A stretch of DNA of 11,261 nt, from positions 1 to 11,261 of the forward strand of contig CAJTUQ010000030.1 in assembly GCA_910579335.1 (NCBI GenBank). The letters run 5' to 3'. The DNA is from an uncultured Dorea sp. Lineage in GTDB: Bacteria > Bacillota > Clostridia > Lachnospirales > Lachnospiraceae. Positions 1 through 6,864 of this stretch are shown here, piece after piece; within the stretch, counting starts at the first letter, position 1; every line of letters starts with the position of its first letter. The notes beneath the pieces were generated by a model. That model saw only the letters and a program-made list of their open reading frames with translations. It was not told the origin of the DNA and made no database searches. Both the position numbers and the translations under genes were made by a program.

Positions 1-21
1 AAGTGTTTTTGCATTTTTATT

Positions 22-50
22 TTGACAACTGCACTTATGGTGAGTATAAA
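22..50 (+). promoter_or_regulatory. Near-consensus sigma-A promoter on the plus strand
   Basis: TTGACA at 22-27, a 17-base spacer and TATAAA at 45-50 make an almost perfect vegetative promoter. It is the only clear plus-strand promoter in the window. It points towards the 3' end of the HD-hydrolase gene, and a start near 57 would meet the hairpin at 92-115 within about 60 bases. No convincing coding sequence follows it. It could drive a very short RNA, be part of a mobile-element end lying to the left, or be a chance match in AT-rich sequence. Confidence 0.4.
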
Positions 51-81
51 AAATGGGGAAACTCAAATTTTACACCCCTGC

Positions 82-115
82 CCCGAAATAAAAAGCAGGC
101 TTAAAAGCCCGCTTT
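82..115 (-). terminator. Intrinsic terminator of the RND / HD-hydrolase unit
   Basis: A stem formed by 107-115 and 92-100 can be extended by one pair into a 4-base loop, and on the minus strand it is followed by a T-rich run (TTTTTATTT). The one imperfect pair is a G-U wobble on the minus strand but an A-C mismatch on the plus strand, so the hairpin is built for minus-strand transcripts. It starts 2 bases after the stop codon of the HD gene. Confidence 0.8.
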
Positions 116-116
116 C

Positions 117-692
117 TTATCCAAAATTCTTTCTAATCAGCATACAATACTCCTCATAAGGCTCCATAGCCCCCAGACTCACTTTTAAAGAATCCCGGAC
201 GCCTTTGTAATACCACCCAATCGTATCCTTATTCTTCATCCTGAACCTGTTCCACAGCTCGTCCCCAAGTACAGGGTAATCCCTGTCAATATCGCGCATA
301 TTGGACAGCTTATCCGCAAGACAGATAAGCTTCACCTCATGCGGCGCATACCTGATATGCTCGATTGTCGCCTGCTTGCGCTCAAGCCATGTCTTAGTCT
401 TGTCCTCGCTCTCCTGTGCAACCATGTCCGCCACCCGCTCTGAAAATTCCTTCGCAAGCAGCGTCCTTGATACATGTGCACAATCCTCAATGGTATCATG
501 CAGCAGTGCGGCGCTTATCACCTCGGCATCCTGCGTCATAGACGATACAATATCCCCAACCTCGATGGGATGCACGATATAAGGTCTGTCCGTCCCCTTA
601 CGGAACTGGCCTTCATGCGCCTTCGCCGCAAATTCCCTCGCTTTTTTTATCATTCTAATCTCCTCTTCTGACATTCCCGGTCCCCGTTTCAT
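117..692 (-). CDS. HD-domain hydrolase, MESH1 / small alarmone hydrolase-like
   Basis: This 191-residue soluble protein is a stand-alone HD phosphohydrolase resembling the hydrolase half of RelA/SpoT and the MESH1 family, which remove the 3'-pyrophosphate of (p)ppGpp in a metal-dependent reaction. The expected residues are all visible by eye: R31 before a Y-x-x-HP motif (H41), the H65-D66 pair with E69-D70 in LLHDTIED, and D127 and N131 in LADKLSNMRD. The stretch ESEDKT...LERK...KL..LADKL follows MESH1 closely. No synthetase, TGS or ACT domain is present. It starts 46 bases after the RND gene with no terminator between, so it is probably co-transcribed and ends at the hairpin at 82-115. The start could instead be Met7 (base 674), which has GGGGA upstream and begins MSEEE as in many homologues. 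The fold is secure; the substrate is inferred, and related HD proteins act on other nucleotides. Confidence 0.85.
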   Translation of the reverse strand: MKRGPGMSEEEIRMIKKAREFAAKAHEGQFRKGTDRPYIVHPIEVGDIVSSMTQDAEVISAALLHDTIEDCAHVSRTLLAKEFSERVADMVAQESEDKTKTWLERKQATIEHIRYAPHEVKLICLADKLSNMRDIDRDYPVLGDELWNRFRMKNKDTIGWYYKGVRDSLKVSLGAMEPYEEYCMLIRKNFG

Positions 693-738
693 TCCTATGC
701 TGCCTCGCTATATACCTTCCAATTTCCAGACTGCCGCC

Positions 739-3700
739 TTATTCTCCTTTTTCTATTCCCTCTCTCAGTCTCGCCTTCTCCTTTCTGTGAAACAAATCAA
801 ATATACATGGAACAACGATTAACGTCAATACGGTTCCGTATATCAGTCCCCCGATCGTTACTACCGCCATCGGCTGCACCATATCCGAGCCCATCCCGAC
901 TCCTACCGCCATTGTACACAATCCGAGAATCGTAGTCAATGCCGTCATAACAATCGGCCTGAGCCTTGTCTTTCCCGCCTCCACAAGCGCCGCCTTTTTC
1001 GGCCTTCCGCTTTCAATCAGCTGATTTGTATAATCTATAAATACGATTCCATTATTCACGATAATACCTGAAAGCATAACGAATCCTACCATCGCAATCA
1101 CGCTGACCGGCATATCCGCAATCCACAACGCAAGAAATCCTCCCGTAAACGCCAGCGGCACCGTAAACATAATTATAAACGGAGAGCGCAGAGACTGGAA
1201 CTGAGCCACCATAATCAGATACATAAATGCAAGCGCAAGCGCAAGCATCTTGAAAAGCTCTGTCATCGCTTCATTTATCGTCTCATCCTCACCGGTCATC
1301 TCCACCTCGTATCCGTCCGGGACATCATAGGTTTTCAACGCTTTCTTTACACGGCTGCTGACAAGGCCTATATTGTCGTCCTCTTGAATCTCCGCCGTCA
1401 CGGACATATACCTCGTCTGTGCCTTCCGATTGATGGACTGAAGGCTTGACGTGTCCACGAAATCCGCCACCTTGGATAGCTTCACCTTCTCTGTGGAGCC
1501 GTCCTGCTTTGTCACCGTAAGCTTCATCTTCCGGATGTCGTCCCTCGTCAGGCTCTCATTTTCGTCATCTTTTACATACACATCATAATCATGCGTATCC
1601 GTCCCAAGCGTCATTGCCGACGAAGGTTGTGCCACTCTGTCGTGAAGCTCCTGATATACCTGCGCAACAGTAAGCCCGTGCTTGGCCGCTTTCTCCTTAT
1701 TTATCACAACACGGAGTTCTCCCGTATTATCTTCCGTTCCGTCGGACACATTCTGCGTGCCTTTTGTATCCGCTACAATTTTCTTGATGTCCTTCGAAAT
1801 TTTTTGAAGCTTGTCCAAATCTTTCCCCCGGACTTCAACATTGATTCCGGAGCTTCCCAAAGCGCTCATATCCATATTCGACATATTGACCGTCAATTCT
1901 CCGTCAATATCCTTTGTAGAACTTTCAATCTTCTTTTGAAGCTCCCTGTTTGAAAGAGACGGGTTTTCCTTTGTAATCGCATAGAAGGAAATGTTGTTCG
2001 TCTCCACCCTCGTCCCCATCATATCTGACGACGATACCAGCGCACCTACTTCTTCAATATCTTCTATCTTTCCAAGAATATCCATCACTTTGTCCGCTTC
2101 TTTCGCAGTATCCTCAAGACTCGTCCCTTTTTCCGTCTGGAGCGTCAGGCTGATCTGCGTGCTCTCCATCTGCGGCATAAATTCCGTCCCGTTGGATACG
2201 GCCAGCACAGCGCTTCCTATAAACAATGCAAATGCTGCGAGAAGTACTAACACTTTTAATTTTAAAGCCTTTGCAAGAACTTTTCCATATACTTCTTTGA
2301 TGTTAACAAAAAATTTACTTTCTCTTTGCTCCGTCTTTCTCAGAAGCCCGGCGGACATCATCGGCACGACCGTAAGAGCCACCAAAAGGCTTGCCAGCAG
2401 TGAATAGGCGATCGTAAGGCCCATATCTACAAATAACTGCCTTGTGATTCCCTGTGTAAATACAATCGGCAGGAATACGCAGACCGTTGTAAGCGTAGAC
2501 GCCATAATCGCACCGCTTACCTGATGCGCCCCGTACATGGCCGCTTTCTTTGCCGATGCGCCTTCCTCGTTCCTCATGCGGTAAATATTCTCAATGACTA
2601 CGATGGAATTGTCCACCAGCATGCCGACACCAAGCGCCAGTCCTGACAGGGAAATGATATTCAGCGTAATCCCCGTGAAATACATCGCTACAAGCGCTGT
2701 CATAATACTAATCGGAATCGAACATGCAATCACAAATGTAGAACGCAGGCTCTTTAAGAAGAAAAGCAGGATAATAATTGCAAGCACCGCCCCGTAAAGC
2801 AGGTTCTGAAGGACGGAATTTACAATCATGTCGATATACACGCCCTGATCCATCAGCGTTACCGCACGGATATCTTCATTATCTTTCCGCACCTGTTCAA
2901 ATCTCTCTAACACACGGTCGCTGACATCTCCTGTCGAATATCCCGTCTGTTTCTGGACGCTCAGCATCAACCCCGGCTTTCCGTTAATCTTTGCATAGGT
3001 TTCATCTGCATTATCCGTAAGCTTTACTGATGCAACATCCGTAAGCTTTACCGGGTCTATATCCTCCATATCTAAAAGAGTAAAATCTTTCAGCTCGTCA
3101 ACGCTTTTAAACTTGTCGCCGACACGCACAAGATAATCAATTCCGTCCTCTTTGACATAGCCGGCGGGCATACTGAAATTCTGGGCGGAAAGCATTGTCT
3201 TTACCGTGTCGACAGATAGGACATCCTCTACCTTTACACTGTTCTCCGCTTCCTTTTCCGCCGATTTCAGCTGTTCCTCCTGCATTTTTATCGCAGATTC
3301 CCCTGCTGCAATCTGAGCCGTCCCTTCCCCGATTCCGACTGCCGCCTGAAGCTGGGCCGAGGCAAGCTTCCCCCTTGCCTGAGCCAAAGACATGGCGCCG
3401 TCATTTACCTGCTTTTCTATCTTGCTTAGCTTGTCCTTTCCTGCGCTCATCTGCGTCTTCGCATTCAGCATCTGTCTTTCCTGCGCATCAAGCTGCTTGA
3501 TTGTCTCCGTCAGTGTCTGGTACGCAGTGTCGTAATCCTTGAGCGCCTCCTCCATCTGGGCAAGCTGCGCTCCCATCTCCTCTTTGCCCGGCGTTCCATC
3601 CGGTATCGCTTCATACTGTTTTTTCAAAGTGTCATAGGCGCCCTTCGCCTCCGTCAGACTATCAAGCTGTGCCTGCGCCTCGCTTTTTCCTGCCTGTATC

Positions 3701-4539
3701 AGGGCAAGGCTCTGATTAAGCTGTGTCTCCTGCACATTCAGTTCCGCCTTCTTTTCAGTCAGTTCAAGCTGTGCCTGTTTAAGCTCCTCACTCTTGACAG
3801 ACACCTGGGCTTCTGCTTTCTCCATACCGGCAGCCGCCTTCTTTTTTCCCGACTCCAATGCGCTTTTCCCGCTCTTCACCTGCTTTTTGGCTTTATTCAG
3901 GGCGTTTTTCGCATCATCGAGCTGTTTTTTCATCTCCGCCTTGATATCGTCGCCGATTTCATCTATCTTATCCTCATTCAGTACAATTTCAACCGTCTCT
4001 TCAATACTTCCGGTCACCGATACCGATGCGACGCCCTCAACGCTCTCAATTTCCGGAATCACCTCATCTTCAATCGTCCTGCTTACCTGAGACGTACTGT
4101 CTCCCTTTGCGCTCACCGCAGCGACAAGCACCGGCATCATATCCGGATTCAATTTGATAATGATGGGATTCGTCACCTCATCCGGCCAGAACCCCTTAAT
4201 CTGGTCAAGACTTTCCCTCATCTCTATCGTCACGGAGTCCATGTTGGATGTCTGTTCAAATTCCATAACTACCGTGGACGCATTTTCACTGGACACAGAC
4301 ATAATATCTTTAATATTGCTGACCGTGGCCATTGTCTGTTCCACGGGCTTTGTCACAATCTCTTCAACTTCCTCCGGACTTGCCCCCGGATATGTAGTCA
4401 TTACAATTGCATAGGGAAGGTTCATGCTCGGAAGCAAGTCCACCGTCATCCTTGAAAAAGAAACGACGCCCAGAATTATAATCAAAACTACGCCTACCAC
4501 GACCGTATATGGTTTTTTTACACTGAATTTTGAAAGCAT
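739..4539 (-). CDS. RND-family efflux permease (AcrB/MMPL-like) with long coiled-coil insertion
   Basis: This is a 1266-residue inner-membrane exporter, probably proton-driven, with the usual duplicated RND layout. Membrane segment 1 is at about 12-28, followed by the first external porter region, a membrane block near 575-735, segment 7 near 760-782, a second porter region to about 1090, and a last membrane block from about 1095 to 1250. The segment-4 motif LVDNSIVVIEN is present (D643, N644). AcrB has two aspartates there, so the first is kept and the second is Asn. The AcrB segment-10 lysine aligns with Asn (N1162) in GIIVNNGIVFIDY. Residues about 197-438 are an extra, Lys/Glu/Gln/Ala-rich, mostly helical insertion in the first external region. 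The start at 4539 has AAGGAG 7 bases upstream and sits below the promoter at 4586-4614; the longer frame from 4623 would begin upstream of that promoter. No adaptor or outer-membrane gene is nearby. Substrate unknown: drugs, lipids or peptides are possible. Confidence 0.93.
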   Translation of the reverse strand: MLSKFSVKKPYTVVVGVVLIIILGVVSFSRMTVDLLPSMNLPYAIVMTTYPGASPEEVEEIVTKPVEQTMATVSNIKDIMSVSSENASTVVMEFEQTSNMDSVTIEMRESLDQIKGFWPDEVTNPIIIKLNPDMMPVLVAAVSAKGDSTSQVSRTIEDEVIPEIESVEGVASVSVTGSIEETVEIVLNEDKIDEIGDDIKAEMKKQLDDAKNALNKAKKQVKSGKSALESGKKKAAAGMEKAEAQVSVKSEELKQAQLELTEKKAELNVQETQLNQSLALIQAGKSEAQAQLDSLTEAKGAYDTLKKQYEAIPDGTPGKEEMGAQLAQMEEALKDYDTAYQTLTETIKQLDAQERQMLNAKTQMSAGKDKLSKIEKQVNDGAMSLAQARGKLASAQLQAAVGIGEGTAQIAAGESAIKMQEEQLKSAEKEAENSVKVEDVLSVDTVKTMLSAQNFSMPAGYVKEDGIDYLVRVGDKFKSVDELKDFTLLDMEDIDPVKLTDVASVKLTDNADETYAKINGKPGLMLSVQKQTGYSTGDVSDRVLERFEQVRKDNEDIRAVTLMDQGVYIDMIVNSVLQNLLYGAVLAIIILLFFLKSLRSTFVIACSIPISIMTALVAMYFTGITLNIISLSGLALGVGMLVDNSIVVIENIYRMRNEEGASAKKAAMYGAHQVSGAIMASTLTTVCVFLPIVFTQGITRQLFVDMGLTIAYSLLASLLVALTVVPMMSAGLLRKTEQRESKFFVNIKEVYGKVLAKALKLKVLVLLAAFALFIGSAVLAVSNGTEFMPQMESTQISLTLQTEKGTSLEDTAKEADKVMDILGKIEDIEEVGALVSSSDMMGTRVETNNISFYAITKENPSLSNRELQKKIESSTKDIDGELTVNMSNMDMSALGSSGINVEVRGKDLDKLQKISKDIKKIVADTKGTQNVSDGTEDNTGELRVVINKEKAAKHGLTVAQVYQELHDRVAQPSSAMTLGTDTHDYDVYVKDDENESLTRDDIRKMKLTVTKQDGSTEKVKLSKVADFVDTSSLQSINRKAQTRYMSVTAEIQEDDNIGLVSSRVKKALKTYDVPDGYEVEMTGEDETINEAMTELFKMLALALAFMYLIMVAQFQSLRSPFIIMFTVPLAFTGGFLALWIADMPVSVIAMVGFVMLSGIIVNNGIVFIDYTNQLIESGRPKKAALVEAGKTRLRPIVMTALTTILGLCTMAVGVGMGSDMVQPMAVVTIGGLIYGTVLTLIVVPCIFDLFHRKEKARLREGIEKGE

Positions 4540-4585
4540 CGGACAACTCCTTCTATGATAGATTATCGAAAAAACTAATACGTAA

Positions 4586-4614
4586 ATAATAGCACCTAAT
4601 ATTTTAATTGGCAA
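4586..4614 (-). promoter_or_regulatory. Promoter of the RND / HD-hydrolase unit
   Basis: On the minus strand TTGCCA (4614-4609), a 17-base spacer and TATTAT (4591-4586) each match the vegetative consensus at 5 of 6 positions. The predicted start near 4579 leaves a leader of about 40 bases to the ATG at 4539. The rest of the gap (4615-4699) is AT-rich and I see no clear operator in it. Confidence 0.65.
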
Positions 4615-4699
4615 GAATTGCAATGTATAATTATGAGTTGGAAGCTTTGATTTTATTGCTCATTTAGATAAATTTTATACTTAATTTATAAATGAAATC

Positions 4700-4748
4700 A
4701 CATATAAACAAGAAAAGGATACCCCCTTTACCCGGAATATCCTTTCTC
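4700..4748 (-). terminator. Intrinsic terminator of the alpha/beta hydrolase gene
   Basis: The arm at 4734-4748 pairs with 4710-4725 to give a stem of about 15 bp with several G-U wobbles and a small bulge, a loop of about 8 bases, and a downstream U-rich run. The wobbles work only for minus-strand RNA. It begins 13 bases after the hydrolase stop and separates that gene from the RND unit. Confidence 0.75.
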
Positions 4749-4761
4749 GTTTTAACGTATC

Positions 4762-5646
4762 TTAATCATTCTTATTCAGCCATTCCTTCATAAGCTCTAC
4801 ATATCTGTCATTATCCTCAACAAAACACATATGGCGGCAGGTACGGAAAAGCTCCCACTCAGAATTTGGAATCCTGTCATACATGTATTTTGCAATATAC
4901 GGCGTACACAGATCATTGCCGCCGTTGATTACAAGCGCTGGCTCCTTGATATCCTTAAGCTGCTCTGTCACGTCATACTCTTTGAGCGTACCCATCGGCG
5001 TGTACTCGTTCGGCCCCCAGCCTACGACGTACGCCTCGCCGCCCTTCTTAACAGGGCGTCTTAAGCACTCCGGAGACTCCTCCGTAACTGCGCCTGCCGC
5101 ATGACGGAGCATGTATTCTGTCTCTGCCGCCTGATAAACAGGATCGCTGTAATCGTTGGTAGACGTCGCTTTCTCAATCGCATCCTGCATCTCCTGCGGG
5201 AGCTCTTTAATCATACGGTGCTGCTCGATTCCCCACATCCAGGATGCCGGAAGGGTACTGGAAAGTATCAGGCTCTTAAGCCCCTCCGGTTTATGGTTGC
5301 ATACATAATCAAGAAGCAGCATTCCGCCCCAGGACTGTCCCAAAAGATGCATCTCATCAAGTCCGAGATGTTCTCTTAACGCAATCAATTCATTAATCCA
5401 TGTCGTGGCATTCCAAAGATCCGGCCGGTTCTCCACATAAGATTCCCCGCATCCAATCTGGTCATACATGACGATTTCACGTCCGTCTTCCTCTGCAAGC
5501 CTGTCCAGCACTTCAAAATAATTATGTGTAGAACCCGGTCCTCCGTGCAGAAGAACCAAAGGTTTCTTGTTACCGGTCTTTTTCCCCACAACACGGTAAT
5601 ATGTTTTGTACTCTAAGTACGGCATATAGCCTTCTCTGATTTCCAT
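4762..5646 (-). CDS. Alpha/beta hydrolase, proline iminopeptidase (S33) family
   Basis: This 294-residue cytoplasmic protein has no signal peptide. The family cleaves N-terminal proline or other amino acids from short peptides or amino-acid amides. Visible signatures are the oxyanion-hole motif HGGPG (34-38), the strand YDQIGCGES (61-69), the nucleophile elbow GQSWGG with Ser105, the acid Asp245 in GGNDLCTP and His272 in CRHMCF, so the catalytic triad is complete. Length is normal for the family. A cap region between about 135 and 225 should set specificity and is not readable by eye. The start is supported by AAGGGAGG about 9 bases upstream. It has its own promoter and terminator, so it is likely monocistronic. 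A proline iminopeptidase or L-amino acid amidase role is the best guess; other small ester or amide substrates are possible. Confidence 0.9.
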   Translation of the reverse strand: MEIREGYMPYLEYKTYYRVVGKKTGNKKPLVLLHGGPGSTHNYFEVLDRLAEEDGREIVMYDQIGCGESYVENRPDLWNATTWINELIALREHLGLDEMHLLGQSWGGMLLLDYVCNHKPEGLKSLILSSTLPASWMWGIEQHRMIKELPQEMQDAIEKATSTNDYSDPVYQAAETEYMLRHAAGAVTEESPECLRRPVKKGGEAYVVGWGPNEYTPMGTLKEYDVTEQLKDIKEPALVINGGNDLCTPYIAKYMYDRIPNSEWELFRTCRHMCFVEDNDRYVELMKEWLNKND

Positions 5647-5682
5647 TGGCGAAAACCTCCCTTATATATAATCGTTACTGCT

Positions 5683-5711
5683 ATTATATATAAAATGCCC
5701 GCAAATGTACA
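5683..5711 (-). promoter_or_regulatory. Promoter of the alpha/beta hydrolase gene
   Basis: On the minus strand TGTACA (5711-5706), a 17-base spacer and a perfect TATAAT (5688-5683) lie 37 bases upstream of the start codon. A second TATA-rich stretch at 5662-5670 lies closer to the gene. No convincing terminator is seen between the upstream YitT gene and this point, so some read-through from it is possible. Confidence 0.5.
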
Positions 5712-5746
5712 GACAGAGAACGGATTATTTCTATATTAACCTTCTA

Positions 5747-6634
5747 TCACAGCCGTTTTTCAAAATTGCCGTCCACCGAACAGCCTTCAGTAAATATCAT
5801 AAACGCATGGGGGTCAAGGCTTCTGACTATCTTTTTCAGCTGCGCCACCTCATACTTTGATATCATGACAAACAAAATGTAAGAGGTTCTGTTTGTATAC
5901 GCTCCTTCCCCGTCCCAGTTGGTCACTCCGCGCCCTGTCTGCTCCATAATCGCTTTCGATATACCAATCTTCTTTGTAAATATCATGACGCTCGTATTAA
6001 TGTTCTGGATATGTACCCGGTCTACCGCAACAGAAAGCACCGTTGCATAAATGAGCGAGTAGATGACTATCTCTATATCAAACAGGAACATACAGACACC
6101 GTACACGAAGATATTCATAATAATGGTAACTTTACCTACACTGAAATTGGGAAGCTTCTTTGCACAGCAGAGTCCGATGATGTCCTGTCCTCCTGCCGAC
6201 GATCTGCCTCTTAATACCAGTCCGCTTCCAAGCCCGCAGACAATGCCTCCGATAATACATGCCGTCAGGAAATCTTCTACGATAGGCGTCTTCGGTATTG
6301 GGATTACAACAAGGAACGCACTCATCATACCTGTCATAAGAAGCGTCTTAACAGCAAATTCCTTCCCCAGCACACGGTACCCAAGATACAGAAGAGGCAC
6401 ATTGATTGCAAAATATATGATACCCGTAATATTGGCCTCAGGAGGTATCGGCAGGTGCAGCCCCTGCGTAAGAAACAGTCCCGCCAGCTGCGAAACACCC
6501 ATAAAGCCTCCGCTGTAAAAGCCCATCGGGACAATTAACAGATTAAATCCAAGACAATAAATCAAATTGCCTCCTACCGAATAGGCAAGCTGCGCCAGCC
6601 ATTCCTTTCTCTTTGCAGATAATTGATTACTCAT
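5747..6634 (-). CDS. YitT-family membrane protein (DUF161 plus DUF2179)
   Basis: This 295-residue integral membrane protein belongs to the widespread but poorly understood YitT family. About five to six hydrophobic segments are visible, near residues 18-36, 70-88, 94-112, 120-141, 168-186 and 190-205. The family signature between them reads GRSSAGGQDII (143-153). The C-terminal soluble part, about 212-290, matches the DUF2179 pattern (a GRGVT...DGEGAY turn, then a hydrophobic strand and LKKIVRSLDPHAFM), which has a ferredoxin-like or regulatory look. The start has GAGGG about 9 bases upstream; the sequence AGGAG lies too far away to be used. It is flanked by the amino-acid importer terminator upstream and the hydrolase promoter downstream, so it is probably transcribed alone or with some read-through into the hydrolase. 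The transported substrate, if any, is not known from sequence. Confidence 0.92.
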   Translation of the reverse strand: MSNQLSAKRKEWLAQLAYSVGGNLIYCLGFNLLIVPMGFYSGGFMGVSQLAGLFLTQGLHLPIPPEANITGIIYFAINVPLLYLGYRVLGKEFAVKTLLMTGMMSAFLVVIPIPKTPIVEDFLTACIIGGIVCGLGSGLVLRGRSSAGGQDIIGLCCAKKLPNFSVGKVTIIMNIFVYGVCMFLFDIEIVIYSLIYATVLSVAVDRVHIQNINTSVMIFTKKIGISKAIMEQTGRGVTNWDGEGAYTNRTSYILFVMISKYEVAQLKKIVRSLDPHAFMIFTEGCSVDGNFEKRL

Positions 6635-6712
6635 TTTTGATTTCCCTCTTTCTCCTACAATACTGCCTGTTCCTTAATTTCGGCAAAAGCTGTTCCACCG
6701 TAAAACATTGCT

Positions 6713-6741
6713 ATTCTATCACTGGTTTTTCTGTTTTACAA
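6713..6741 (-). promoter_or_regulatory. Candidate proximal promoter of the YitT gene
   Basis: TTGTAA (6741-6736), a 17-base spacer and TAGAAT (6718-6713) on the minus strand give a usable vegetative promoter with a leader of about 70 bases. It competes with an upstream candidate at 6760-6788 that overlaps an inverted repeat. Confidence 0.35.
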
Positions 6742-6759
6742 CCTATTTATTGTATCTAT

Positions 6760-6790
6760 TTTATAATTCTATCATTACATTTTGTAATGA
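6760..6790 (-). promoter_or_regulatory. Candidate distal YitT promoter overlapping a perfect inverted repeat (possible operator)
   Basis: The plus-strand bases 6772-6779 (TCATTACA) and 6783-6790 (TGTAATGA) are a perfect 8-base inverted repeat with a 3-base spacer. On the minus strand a promoter ATTACA (6788-6783), 17 bases, TATAAA (6765-6760) uses one repeat arm as its -35 box and places the other arm in the spacer. That is a normal position for a repressor or activator dimer. The stem is AT-rich and has no T-run after it, so a terminator is unlikely. Confidence 0.4.
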
Positions 6791-6802
6791 CTATGCTTTC
6801 TT

Positions 6803-6852
6803 TATAACAAGAAGAACCGCCGTACGGCATATCCCATTGCCGCATGACGGTC
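6803..6852 (-). terminator. Intrinsic terminator of the amino-acid ABC importer operon
   Basis: Arms at 6838-6852 and 6814-6829 pair over about 15 positions with one mismatch and three G-U wobbles around an 8-base loop, and the minus strand then reads TTCTTCTTGTTAT. The wobbles favour minus-strand RNA. It begins 12 bases after the ATPase stop codon. Confidence 0.85.
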
Positions 6853-6864
6853 CCGTCTCTTCAT

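Noticed and set aside
37..159. A 40-codon frame on the plus strand downstream of TTGACA
   Set aside because: Its ATG falls inside the promoter spacer, there is no ribosome binding site, and it runs through the terminator and into the 3' end of the HD gene.
4540..4623. A 28-residue N-terminal extension of the RND protein
   Set aside because: The extended start would lie upstream of the promoter at 4586-4614, while the ATG at 4539 has a strong AAGGAG site and begins just before the conserved first membrane helix.
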